Source: Candidatus Aminicenantota bacterium (GTDB lineage: Bacteria > Acidobacteriota > Aminicenantia > Aminicenantales > Saccharicenantaceae). Taken from it: DNA of 10,589 nt. Each line of letters starts with the position of its first letter. Position 1 is the stretch's first letter. The stretch covers positions 1-10,589 of the forward strand of contig JAPKZE010000326.1 of assembly GCA_026393955.1 (NCBI GenBank). The letters run 5' to 3'. Below, one piece after another: positions 1 through 6,691 of this stretch. A program made the position numbers and the translations under genes. Below the pieces are notes generated by a model that did no database searches, was not told where the DNA came from, and was given only the letters and a program-made list of their open reading frames with translations.

Positions 1-249
1 GGCGTCAGGCTCCAGCCGGCCCTCCCAGCGGGCCTCGAGCGCATAGAACCCGGTCACGGGCGGCCCGTCGCCCCGGAGGACATATTTTCCCTCGGCCGCG
101 ACGGATAGGCGGACTTCCCACCAGGGGGCCGTTCCTCCGCCGGCCTTCACGGAACCGCCGCCCGCCGCGGGCGTGGACCAGGGCAGACCGGCAAGAAGGA
201 GAGCCCCGGCGAGAGGGGCCCGGAGACATCGAAAGAAACCTTTGGCCAT
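1..249 (-). CDS. N-terminal part of an unrecognised secreted protein (cut by the left edge)
   Basis: The reading frame is open from an ATG at 247-249 (read on the minus strand) to the window edge, 83 codons with no stop. It starts MAKGFFRCLRAPLAGALLLA, a basic N-terminus followed by a hydrophobic stretch, and reaches a Thr-Pro-Ala-Ala-Gly-Gly segment near residues 26-31, so a Sec signal peptide cleaved around residue 29 is likely. Beyond that the chain contains WWEVRLSVAAEGKYVL and GFYALEARWEGRL, which alternate polar and hydrophobic residues as in beta-strands. A GGAAG ribosome-binding site lies about 5 nt upstream of the ATG. An overlapping frame (5-229) has an Arg/Gly/Pro-rich translation typical of a GC-rich shadow and was discarded. 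The family is not recognised. The gene is divergent from the efflux operon and shares its promoter region, so it may be co-regulated, but that is inference. I am confident in the frame and in export, not in function. Confidence 0.7.
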   Translation of the reverse strand, partial: MAKGFFRCLRAPLAGALLLAGLPWSTPAAGGGSVKAGGGTAPWWEVRLSVAAEGKYVLRGDGPPVTGFYALEARWEGRLEPDA

Positions 250-279
250 CGTCTTCCGTAGGATCCCGAGACCGCGACC

Positions 280-309
280 ATTTTACCTCGGGTCCCAGGT
301 CCTTGACAA
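280..309 (-). promoter_or_regulatory. Predicted promoter of the divergent secreted-protein gene
   Basis: On the minus strand, TTGTCA (304-309, 5 of 6 matches to the sigma-70 -35 consensus) and TAAAAT (280-285, 5 of 6 matches to -10) are separated by 18 bp. Transcription would begin near 273 and leave a leader of about 24 nt before the ATG at 249. The -35 hexamer overlaps the plus-strand -35 of the efflux operon by five bases. This is a consensus match by eye, not a mapped start. Confidence 0.5.
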
Positions 310-331
310 ACCATTCCCGGAGGCGTATTTT
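303..331 (+). promoter_or_regulatory. Predicted promoter of the tetR-efflux operon
   Basis: A perfect TTGACA -35 (303-308) is followed after 17 bp by TATTTT (326-331, 4 of 6 matches to -10), in the part of the region where the base composition turns AT-rich. Transcription would begin near 338, inside the first operator-like palindrome (334-351), so a bound repressor would sit across the start site. No other strong promoter is seen before the downstream genes, and their tight spacing suggests that this one drives all four. Confidence 0.5.
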
Positions 332-333
332 AT

Positions 334-393
334 ATAAACTTTAAAGTTCATGAAATAAACTCGACAGTTCACAGAATAAACTCATAGGTTCAA
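334..393 (+). promoter_or_regulatory. Array of three TetR-type operator-like palindromes, 21-bp period
   Basis: Three 18-bp sites share the form ATAAACT-N4-RGTTCAN. Site 1 (334-351) is ATAAACTTTAAAGTTCAT and is palindromic at 16 of 18 positions, with a perfect 12-bp core AACTTTAAAGTT at 337-348. Site 2 (355-372) has the core AACT-CGAC-AGTT. Site 3 (376-393) has AACT-CATA-GGTT. The left half-site ATAAACT is identical in all three; the right half-sites are AGTTCAT, AGTTCAC and GGTTCAA. The sites start exactly 21 bp apart, two helical turns, so bound dimers would lie on one DNA face. The array covers the predicted start of transcription and ends 4 bp before the tetR ATG. Length, symmetry and position fit an autoregulatory TetR-family operator; assignment to this particular regulator is inferred from adjacency. 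Confidence 0.65.
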
Positions 394-397
394 CAAA

Positions 398-1090
398 ATG
401 AAATCTACCGATGTGCGTCGCGAACGCGAGGAGCGCCGCCGGGAGGGCTACCGGGAGGTCATCCTCCACGCCGCGGAGCGTGTCATCCTGCGCAAGGGCT
501 ACAGCGCCCTGACGATGGACGACGTCGCCCGGGAAGCCCAGCTGTCCAAGGCCACGGTCTACAAGTACGTGGCGGGCAAAGGGGGCCTCCTCATAGAGAT
601 CCTGGGCCACTCGTTCGACGACATCCGGGAGCGTTTCGCGGCGACCGTCGAAGGGTCCGGGAGCGCCGGGGAGAAGCTCCGCCGTCTCGTCCAGGTCGTC
701 CTCGAGAGCGGCGAGGACATGAAGCAGATCAACCGGGTTCTCTGGATGGACAAGGCCATGCTCAAGCTCATGCGCGTCTTCGTCGCTCCCCTCGGCAAGG
801 CGGGCGCGGCCCCCCCCGCCGACCGCAAGATCCTGGACATGCTCCGGCAGAAGAGGCAGGAGCTCGCCGAAATGGGGGCCCGCATCCTCCGGGAGGGGAT
901 CGCGTCGGGCGAGTTCCGGCGCGTGGACACGGCCCAGGCCGGGGCCTTCATCGAGGCGGTGCTCCAGGGCTACACGCACATGCGCTTCTGGGAGGGGGAC
1001 GCCCCCCTCGCCCCCGGAGCGGCCGAAGGCCTGACCCGATTCATCGTCGAAGGGATCCGGAACCCCGGACAAGCCGGGAAGGAGAATTGA
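398..1090 (+). CDS. TetR/AcrR-family transcriptional regulator of the efflux operon
   Basis: A 230-residue protein, in the usual length range for TetR repressors. Residues 1-20 are a very basic leader rich in Arg and Glu. Residues about 20-66 form the TetR N-terminal DNA-binding domain: ILHAAERVILRKGYSALTMD, then the helix-turn-helix around VAREAQLSKATVYKYV (residues 43-58). The rest is the variable helical ligand-binding and dimerisation domain, whose ligand cannot be read from the sequence. It is the first gene of the operon, 1 bp before the tolC-like gene, as in many locally regulated RND pumps. The operator-like array directly upstream suggests autorepression. The ATG at 398 lacks a good Shine-Dalgarno sequence (only an AGG at 386-388), but it is the natural start because no in-frame upstream start is better and the leader length fits. 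A run of eight C at 810-817 encodes the end of Ala138 plus Pro139 and Pro140. The family is certain; the target is inferred. Confidence 0.93.
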   Translation: MKSTDVRREREERRREGYREVILHAAERVILRKGYSALTMDDVAREAQLSKATVYKYVAGKGGLLIEILGHSFDDIRERFAATVEGSGSAGEKLRRLVQVVLESGEDMKQINRVLWMDKAMLKLMRVFVAPLGKAGAAPPADRKILDMLRQKRQELAEMGARILREGIASGEFRRVDTAQAGAFIEAVLQGYTHMRFWEGDAPLAPGAAEGLTRFIVEGIRNPGQAGKEN

Positions 1091-1091
1091 C

Positions 1092-2447
1092 ATGAGAAAG
1101 ACAGCCGGCACGCTCGTCCTGTCCCTGATACTCGCGGCCCTGGGATCGGCGGTCCTGGCGGCCCAGGAGCCCATCGCGACGGTCACCGTGACCCTCGACG
1201 AGGCCATCGCCATGGCCCTCCTCCAGAATCCGTTCTACTTGGCCACTCAGGAAAAGGTCGCCCAGGCCAAGGCCCAGGTCCGCCAGGCCGCCTCGGGCTT
1301 CCTGCCGACCCTGAACGCCCAGGGCACGGACACCCTGGACGAAAAGCTCTTCGTCCTGGAGTTCCCGTCCTTTATCCCGGGCCAGCCGCCGCAGCGGTTC
1401 TCCATCGACTTCACCCGCGACTACCAGATGGCCCTGTCCTTCGGCCTGCCCCTGTTCACCGGCGGGCGGCTCACGGCCGGATACAAGCAGGCCAACTACG
1501 GCCTCCAGGCCAGCCGCGAAGGCGTCCGCCTGTCGGAGCAGGAGACCATCTTCAACGTCAAGAGGGCCTTCTACACCTACCTCCTGGCCAAGGAGTTTTC
1601 CATGGTCGCCGCCGAGTCCCTGGCCCTGGCCGAAGGGTTCCGGAACAATGTCAAGAACCTCTACGACGTCGGCGTGGCCTCGAAGTTCGAGCTTCTCCTC
1701 GCGGAGGTCCAGGTGACCAACCTCAAGCCGCCGTCGATCCGGGCCCGGAACGGCATCGAGGTGGCCGCGCTCAACCTGAAGACGATCCTGGGCGTCCCCC
1801 TCGACACGCCTCTCGAGATCAAAGGCGAGCTCGTCTCGCCGCCGCTCGATCCCGTGACCGAGGCCGTGGTCGAGGAGGCCCAGGCCCAGCGCCCCGAGCT
1901 CCGCCAGCTCGACTACCAGCGCCTGATGGCCGGCGAGATGCTCAAGATGGCCCGCGGCACCGGCCTGCCGAGCCTGGCCATCGGCGGCCTGTACAACCTC
2001 TGGTCCGACCGGCTCATGTTCCGGAAGGTCGATTGGCAGAACTACTACACGATCAGCCTGTCCCTCAATATCCCCCTCTTCAACGGCTTCGACACGCTGG
2101 CCAAGGTCGGCCAGTCCAAGGCGGCCATCCGCGAGATCGAATGGAACCGCAAAGGCCTGGCCGAGATGATCTCGTTCGAGGTCAAGCAGGCCGTGCTCAA
2201 CCGGGCCCAAGCCCGCGAGACCCTGCTCTCCCAGGAGAAGAACGTCGAACAGGCCCGCGAGGCCGTCCGCATCGCGGAGCTGAACTACACCGAAGGCCTG
2301 GCCACCAACCTGGACGTCGTGACCGCCCAGGTCGGCCTGCGGCAGGCCAGCACGAACTATTCCCAGGCGCTCTATGACTGCGTCATCTCGGACGCCCAGC
2401 TCGAGAAGGCCCTCGGCCGGAGCCGGTCGGAAGCGCCCTCGAAGTAA
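1092..2447 (+). CDS. TolC-like outer-membrane efflux channel (OEP family)
   Basis: A 451-residue outer-membrane efflux protein, normal length for the family. It begins MRKTAGTLVLSLILAALGSA and continues VLAAQ, a classic signal peptide cleaved near residue 23 or 24. The mature chain holds the two repeated halves of the TolC fold: residues about 34-230 with LDEAIAMALLQNP, VRQAASGFLPTLNAQ and LPLFTGGRLTAGYKQANYGL, then about 250-445 with RPELRQLDYQRLMA, LNIPLFNGFDTLAKVGQSKA and NLDVVTAQVGLRQAS. Long amphipathic helices in each half build the periplasmic tunnel, and the LPLF/IPLF-G segments mark the start of the barrel-tunnel turns. It would trimerise in the outer membrane as the exit duct for the adaptor and pump encoded next. 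A GGAGAA ribosome-binding site lies inside the end of tetR (about 1080-1085), so translation is probably coupled. The exact cargo is unknown. Confidence 0.93.
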   Translation: MRKTAGTLVLSLILAALGSAVLAAQEPIATVTVTLDEAIAMALLQNPFYLATQEKVAQAKAQVRQAASGFLPTLNAQGTDTLDEKLFVLEFPSFIPGQPPQRFSIDFTRDYQMALSFGLPLFTGGRLTAGYKQANYGLQASREGVRLSEQETIFNVKRAFYTYLLAKEFSMVAAESLALAEGFRNNVKNLYDVGVASKFELLLAEVQVTNLKPPSIRARNGIEVAALNLKTILGVPLDTPLEIKGELVSPPLDPVTEAVVEEAQAQRPELRQLDYQRLMAGEMLKMARGTGLPSLAIGGLYNLWSDRLMFRKVDWQNYYTISLSLNIPLFNGFDTLAKVGQSKAAIREIEWNRKGLAEMISFEVKQAVLNRAQARETLLSQEKNVEQAREAVRIAELNYTEGLATNLDVVTAQVGLRQASTNYSQALYDCVISDAQLEKALGRSRSEAPSK

Positions 2448-2458
2448 CGGAGGAACCC

Positions 2459-3592
2459 ATGTCCCAGCTCATCACCCGTCGTCATCCCAGGATCGTTCTC
2501 GCCGTGGCCGCCCTTGTGCTGACCGCGGCCGTCGCCTGCAAGAAGCCGGCCGCGAAGGCAGGCGCAGCCGAAGAGACCTTTGGGGCCGCGCCCGTCAGGG
2601 TGTTCATGGTCCTTCGCGAGCGGATTACGGAGAAGATCACCTACACCGGCACGCTCGAAGCCACGACCAAGATCAACATCACCCCGGAAGTCGGTGGCAA
2701 GATCGCCCGCATCGACGTCCAAGAGGGCGACCGGGTGGCCCAGGGCCAGGTCCTGGCCGAGCTCGAGACGGAGACGATCCGGCTCCAGCTCCGGCAGGCC
2801 CAGGCCGGTGTGGCCGTGGCCGAGGCGGCCTACGCCGACGCCCAGCGCAACAAGGAGCGGATGGACCGGCTGATCAAGGAGAACGCCGTCTCCGAGCAGC
2901 AGCGCGAGAAGGTCCAGCTGGGGTTCGACTCGGCCTCCGCCCAGCTCGAGCAGGCCCGGGCCGGGCTCAACCTGGCCCAGCACGCCCTTGACGTCTCCAT
3001 CATGAAGGCTCCCTTCGCCGGGGTCGTGGCCTCGAAGAACGCGGAGGTCGGCGACGTCATCAATCCGATGATGGGCGGCTATGCCGCCGGCGGGGCCGGC
3101 GGGGTCCTGACCCTGATGGACTATTCCCGCATCAAGGTCGACGTGGCCGTGTCCTCCGAGGACATCCCCCGCATCCGCAAGGGTCAGGAGGTCCTCCTTC
3201 GGATCGGGGCTTTCCCGGGCCGCGATTTCCCGGGCGTCGTCCGCCTGATCAACCTGACCGCTGACCCGCTCAACAAGAAGTTCGGCGTCGAGGTCTCCTT
3301 CGATAATCCCGAAGGCCTCCTGAGGCCGGGCACGTTCGGCGACATCATCTTCGAGGTCCAGGCCCATGAGAACGCCCTGGTCGTCCCTCAGAAGGCGGTC
3401 CTCGAAAACAGCTACGTGTTCGTCGTGGAGGGCGGGAAGGCCGTCAAGAAGACCGTCGCCCTGGGCCTCCAGAACACGACCATGATCGAGGTCCTCGGCG
3501 GCCTCGCCGAGGGCCAGGCCGTCGTCGTCGAGGGTAACTACGGGCTCGAGGAAGGGGCGGCCGTCCAGGTCCTCGGTGAGGTGAAGAAATGA
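2459..3592 (+). CDS. RND periplasmic adaptor, lipoprotein (AcrA/HlyD-type membrane fusion protein)
   Basis: A 377-residue membrane fusion protein. The N-terminus has basic residues, a hydrophobic core (residues 12-26) and AVAC with Cys27, a usable though not ideal lipobox, so it is probably a lipoprotein like AcrA. Domains in order: a first lipoyl half-motif with barrel start (residues about 61-102, TGTLEATTKINITPEVGGKI and VQEGDRVAQGQVLAELE), an alpha-hairpin coiled coil (about 105-178, rich in Gln, Glu, Ala and Arg), the second lipoyl half (IMKAPFAGVVASKNAEVGDV, 181-200), a beta-barrel (about 225-300, ending LLRPGTFGDIIFEV) and a membrane-proximal domain (305-377). It would bridge the pump and the TolC-like channel. 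A Gly/Ala-rich stretch at 206-215 extends the linker between lipoyl and barrel domains. A strong GGAGGA site lies at 2449-2454. The gene starts 11 bp after the channel gene and overlaps the pump gene by 4 bp (ATGA). Confidence 0.94.
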   Translation: MSQLITRRHPRIVLAVAALVLTAAVACKKPAAKAGAAEETFGAAPVRVFMVLRERITEKITYTGTLEATTKINITPEVGGKIARIDVQEGDRVAQGQVLAELETETIRLQLRQAQAGVAVAEAAYADAQRNKERMDRLIKENAVSEQQREKVQLGFDSASAQLEQARAGLNLAQHALDVSIMKAPFAGVVASKNAEVGDVINPMMGGYAAGGAGGVLTLMDYSRIKVDVAVSSEDIPRIRKGQEVLLRIGAFPGRDFPGVVRLINLTADPLNKKFGVEVSFDNPEGLLRPGTFGDIIFEVQAHENALVVPQKAVLENSYVFVVEGGKAVKKTVALGLQNTTMIEVLGGLAEGQAVVVEGNYGLEEGAAVQVLGEVKK

Positions 3593-6500
3593 AGCTCCCT
3601 GAATTCTCCGTCAAGAATAAAGTCACGACGTCCATGCTGGCGATGATCCTCGTCGTCCTGGGCGCCATTTCGTTCACCCGGCTGGGGCTCGACCTGTTCC
3701 CCGACCTCGAGTTCCCGACCGTCTCCGTCATCACCTCCTATTCGGGGGCCTCCTCCACGGACATCGAAAACGTCCTCACCAGGCCCCTCGAGCAGGTCGT
3801 CAGCTCGGTCAACCGGGTCAAGAAGGTCACGTCCCAGACCTCGGAAGGGGTTTCGGTCATCAGCGTCGAATTCGAGTGGGGCACGAACCTCGACTTTGCC
3901 GCCCAGGACGTTCGTGACCAGATCGGCCTCTACAAACAATACCTGCCCACAGAGGCGGCCGAACCGCTCGTCGTCAAGTTCAGCTTCAGCCAATTCCCCG
4001 TCATCTTTTACGGCATCACCAGCGACCTTCCGGCCATGAAGCTCAAGACGATCATCGAGGACGAGGTCGCCCCCCGCCTCGAGCGGATCGACGGCGTCGC
4101 CTCGGCCCGCGTCTTCTCCCAGGACGAGCGCGAGATCCTCGTCGACGTGGACAAGGCCTCGCTCGAAAGCCGCGGCCTGACCCTCGATCAGGTCCTGATG
4201 GCCCTGCGGGCCGAAAACCTGAACCTGCCGGCGGGCAACATCATCGAACGCTATTCCGACATCCTCGTCCGGACGATGGGCGAGTTCACCGGCCTCGCCG
4301 ACATCCGCCGGACCGTCGTCGGTGCGAGCGCCAAGGGCGAGCCCGTTTACGTATCTGACATCGCCGACGTCAAGGACACGCTCAGAGAGACGCGATATCT
4401 CTCTCGCATTCAGCAACAGAACGGTGTCTACGTCATCATCAGCAAGCGCTCCGGGGCCAACACCCAGATCGCCAGCTCGGCGGTCAAGAAGGAGGTCGAG
4501 GCGCTCAGAGGCACCATCCCCGGCAACCCCGTCTTCCACGTCGCCATGGACCAAGGCGACATGATCGAGCAGGTCACGACGAACACGGTGTCGAACGCCT
4601 GGATGGGAGGCCTCCTGGCCATCCTTCTGATCTTCCTTTTCCTCCGCAACTGGCGGCCGACCTTCGTCATCAGCCTGGCCATCCCCCTGTCCATCATCTC
4701 CACCTTCATCGCCCTCTACGCCGCCGGCTACACCCTGAACCTCCTGACGCTCGGCGGCCTGGCCTTGGGCATCGGCATGCTTGTCGATAACTCCATCGTG
4801 GTCATCGAGAATGTCTTCCGTCACCTGGAGGAAGGCCAGGGAGCCGACCAGGCGTCCATCGAGGGCACGAGCGAGGTCGGCATGGCCATCACCGCCTCGA
4901 CGCTGACCACGATCGCCGTCTTCTTCCCCATGATCTTCGCCTCGGGCATCACCGGCAAGATGACCCAGGCCCTCGGCCTGTCCATCGCCTTTTCTCTCAT
5001 CGCCTCGCTCTTCGTCGCCCTGACGATCGTGCCGCTGTCCACATCGCTGATCTTCCGCACGAAGAAGAGCCTCAGGTCGATCGCCAAGGCCCCCGAAGAG
5101 CGGCAATTCGCCAAAGCCAAAGCTCTCTACCGAAAATGGCTCGACAAGGCCCTTCACCACCGCCGCTGGGTCCTGGGCGGGGCGCTTCTCGCCCTCCTCG
5201 CCTCGCTGGCGATCGTTCCTTTCCTGGGCACGGAGTTCATGCCCGCCCAGGACCGGGACATGATCATGCTCAAAGTCCGCATGCCCGTCGGGACGGCGCT
5301 CGACGAGACGAACCGTGTCGTGAGCATGGTCGAGAATATCATGGCGAACACTCCTGAGATCACCATGATCTCGGCCCAGATCGGCTCCCAGTCCGAACAG
5401 GACGCGAGCGATGCGGCCTCGACCTTCTCCAACACCGGCACGCACGAAGGGCTCCTCTGGGTCGGCTTGGTCAAGCGCGACAAGAGGAAGTTCTCCGACA
5501 AGGAGATCCTGGAACAGATCCGGAAGAAGCTGCCCAGCCTGCGGGGGGTCAAGTTCGAATCCATCGACATGAGCCAGATGCTCCTCGGCGGCGCCTCGGC
5601 CCCGGTCGAGATCAAGCTCTTCGGCAAGGACCTGCCGGCTCTCAAGAGCCAGGCCGATCAGGTCGTCCAGCTCATCTCGGGCATCGAAGGCATTCGCGAT
5701 GTCACCCACACCATGGTCGCCGGCAAGCCCGAGGTCCTGATCCGCATCGACCGGGAAAAGGCCTACCGGCAGGGCCTTTCGGTCTACCAGATCGCCAACA
5801 CCGTTCAAACGGCCACTTTGGGCAAAGTGGCCACGCGCTACCGGGAGGGGAGCGATGAGATCAATGTCCGGCTGCGGTTCAAGGAGAGATACCGGAACAG
5901 CCTCGACGAGATCCGCAGCATCCCGCTCCGGACGGCGGCCGGCCAGACGGTCTACCTCGAGCAGGTCGCCGATATCACGACCGGCGAGGGACCGATCATG
6001 ATCAATCGCGAGAACCAGGCCCGCCGGGTCTCCGTCACGGCCAATATCGCCGGCCGGGACCTCGGCAGCGTCGTCCGGGAGATCAAGGGACGGCTGGCCG
6101 GCTTCGAAAAGGCCCTGCCGCCGGGATACTTCCTCGAGTACGGCGGCGCCTACGAACAGATGCAGGACGCCTTCCTCATCCTGGCCGGCGCCTTCGCCCT
6201 GGCCGTCCTCCTCGTCTACATGGTCATGGCCTCCCAGTTCGAACACTTCGTCCACCCCTTCATCATCATGTTCACGGTGCCGCTCGGGATCATCGGCGTC
6301 ATCATCGGCCTCCTGGTCACCGGCCGGACGCTCAACATGGCGGCTCTTATCGGGGTCATCCTGCTCCTGGGGATCGCCGTCAACAACGGCATCGTCATGA
6401 TCGACTACATCAACCAGCTCATCAAGCGGGGCGTGGACAAGCGGGAAGCCATCCTCCAGGGGTCGACGACGCGTCTGCGGGCCGTCCTGCTGACCGCCCT

Positions 6501-6690
6501 GACGACCATCCTGGGGACTTTACCGATGGCCTTCTCCCGCTCCTCCGGATCGGAATTCCGGGCTCCCCTGGGCGTGGCCATCGCCTTCGGCCTGACGACG
6601 ACGACCTTCCTGACGCTCTTCGTCATACCGGTCATTTACAGCGTATTCAACAAGATCCGGTTCAAGGAGAAGAAGGTCGCCGTGGCCTGA
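3589..6690 (+). CDS. RND-family inner-membrane efflux pump (HAE1-type, AcrB-like)
   Basis: A 1033-residue pump of standard HAE1 length that exports amphiphilic or hydrophobic compounds in exchange for protons. It shows the RND duplication: TM1 near 12-32, then a porter domain with FPDLEFPTVSVITSYSGAS (37-55) and TRPLEQVVSSV (64-74). TM2-TM6 span about 338-490 and include TLGGLALGIGMLVDNSIVVI (387-406). TM7 is at about 527-545. The second porter domain covers about 548-855, and TM8-TM12 cover about 860-1020, including GIAVNNGIVMIDYINQL (928-944). The proton-relay position of TM4 has Asp400 followed by Asn401, where AcrB has Asp407-Asp408. The TM10 position of AcrB Lys940 appears to be Asn932. 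This pattern also occurs in many RND pumps outside the AcrB subgroup. The ATGA overlap with the adaptor gene (3589-3592) implies translational coupling. It would work with the adaptor and channel as one trans-envelope complex; the substrate cannot be inferred. No terminator is evident after the stop. Confidence 0.95.
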   Translation: MKLPEFSVKNKVTTSMLAMILVVLGAISFTRLGLDLFPDLEFPTVSVITSYSGASSTDIENVLTRPLEQVVSSVNRVKKVTSQTSEGVSVISVEFEWGTNLDFAAQDVRDQIGLYKQYLPTEAAEPLVVKFSFSQFPVIFYGITSDLPAMKLKTIIEDEVAPRLERIDGVASARVFSQDEREILVDVDKASLESRGLTLDQVLMALRAENLNLPAGNIIERYSDILVRTMGEFTGLADIRRTVVGASAKGEPVYVSDIADVKDTLRETRYLSRIQQQNGVYVIISKRSGANTQIASSAVKKEVEALRGTIPGNPVFHVAMDQGDMIEQVTTNTVSNAWMGGLLAILLIFLFLRNWRPTFVISLAIPLSIISTFIALYAAGYTLNLLTLGGLALGIGMLVDNSIVVIENVFRHLEEGQGADQASIEGTSEVGMAITASTLTTIAVFFPMIFASGITGKMTQALGLSIAFSLIASLFVALTIVPLSTSLIFRTKKSLRSIAKAPEERQFAKAKALYRKWLDKALHHRRWVLGGALLALLASLAIVPFLGTEFMPAQDRDMIMLKVRMPVGTALDETNRVVSMVENIMANTPEITMISAQIGSQSEQDASDAASTFSNTGTHEGLLWVGLVKRDKRKFSDKEILEQIRKKLPSLRGVKFESIDMSQMLLGGASAPVEIKLFGKDLPALKSQADQVVQLISGIEGIRDVTHTMVAGKPEVLIRIDREKAYRQGLSVYQIANTVQTATLGKVATRYREGSDEINVRLRFKERYRNSLDEIRSIPLRTAAGQTVYLEQVADITTGEGPIMINRENQARRVSVTANIAGRDLGSVVREIKGRLAGFEKALPPGYFLEYGGAYEQMQDAFLILAGAFALAVLLVYMVMASQFEHFVHPFIIMFTVPLGIIGVIIGLLVTGRTLNMAALIGVILLLGIAVNNGIVMIDYINQLIKRGVDKREAILQGSTTRLRAVLLTALTTILGTLPMAFSRSSGSEFRAPLGVAIAFGLTTTTFLTLFVIPVIYSVFNKIRFKEKKVAVA

Positions 6691-6691
6691 G

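Noticed and set aside
324..407. The 21-bp tandem repeats as a CRISPR array or coding repeat
   Set aside because: The units are too short, have no separate spacers and end at the start codon. The inverted half-sites explain them better as operators.
1041..2210. 389-codon minus-strand frame opposite the TolC-like gene
   Set aside because: Rich in Gly, Leu, Asp and Glu without recognisable motifs; the plus-strand protein is unambiguous.
3538..6255. 905-codon open frame on the minus strand opposite the pump gene
   Set aside because: Its translation is Asp/Gly/Arg/Leu-rich with no domain, and the plus strand carries a clear full-length RND pump. It is a shadow from codon bias in GC-rich DNA.
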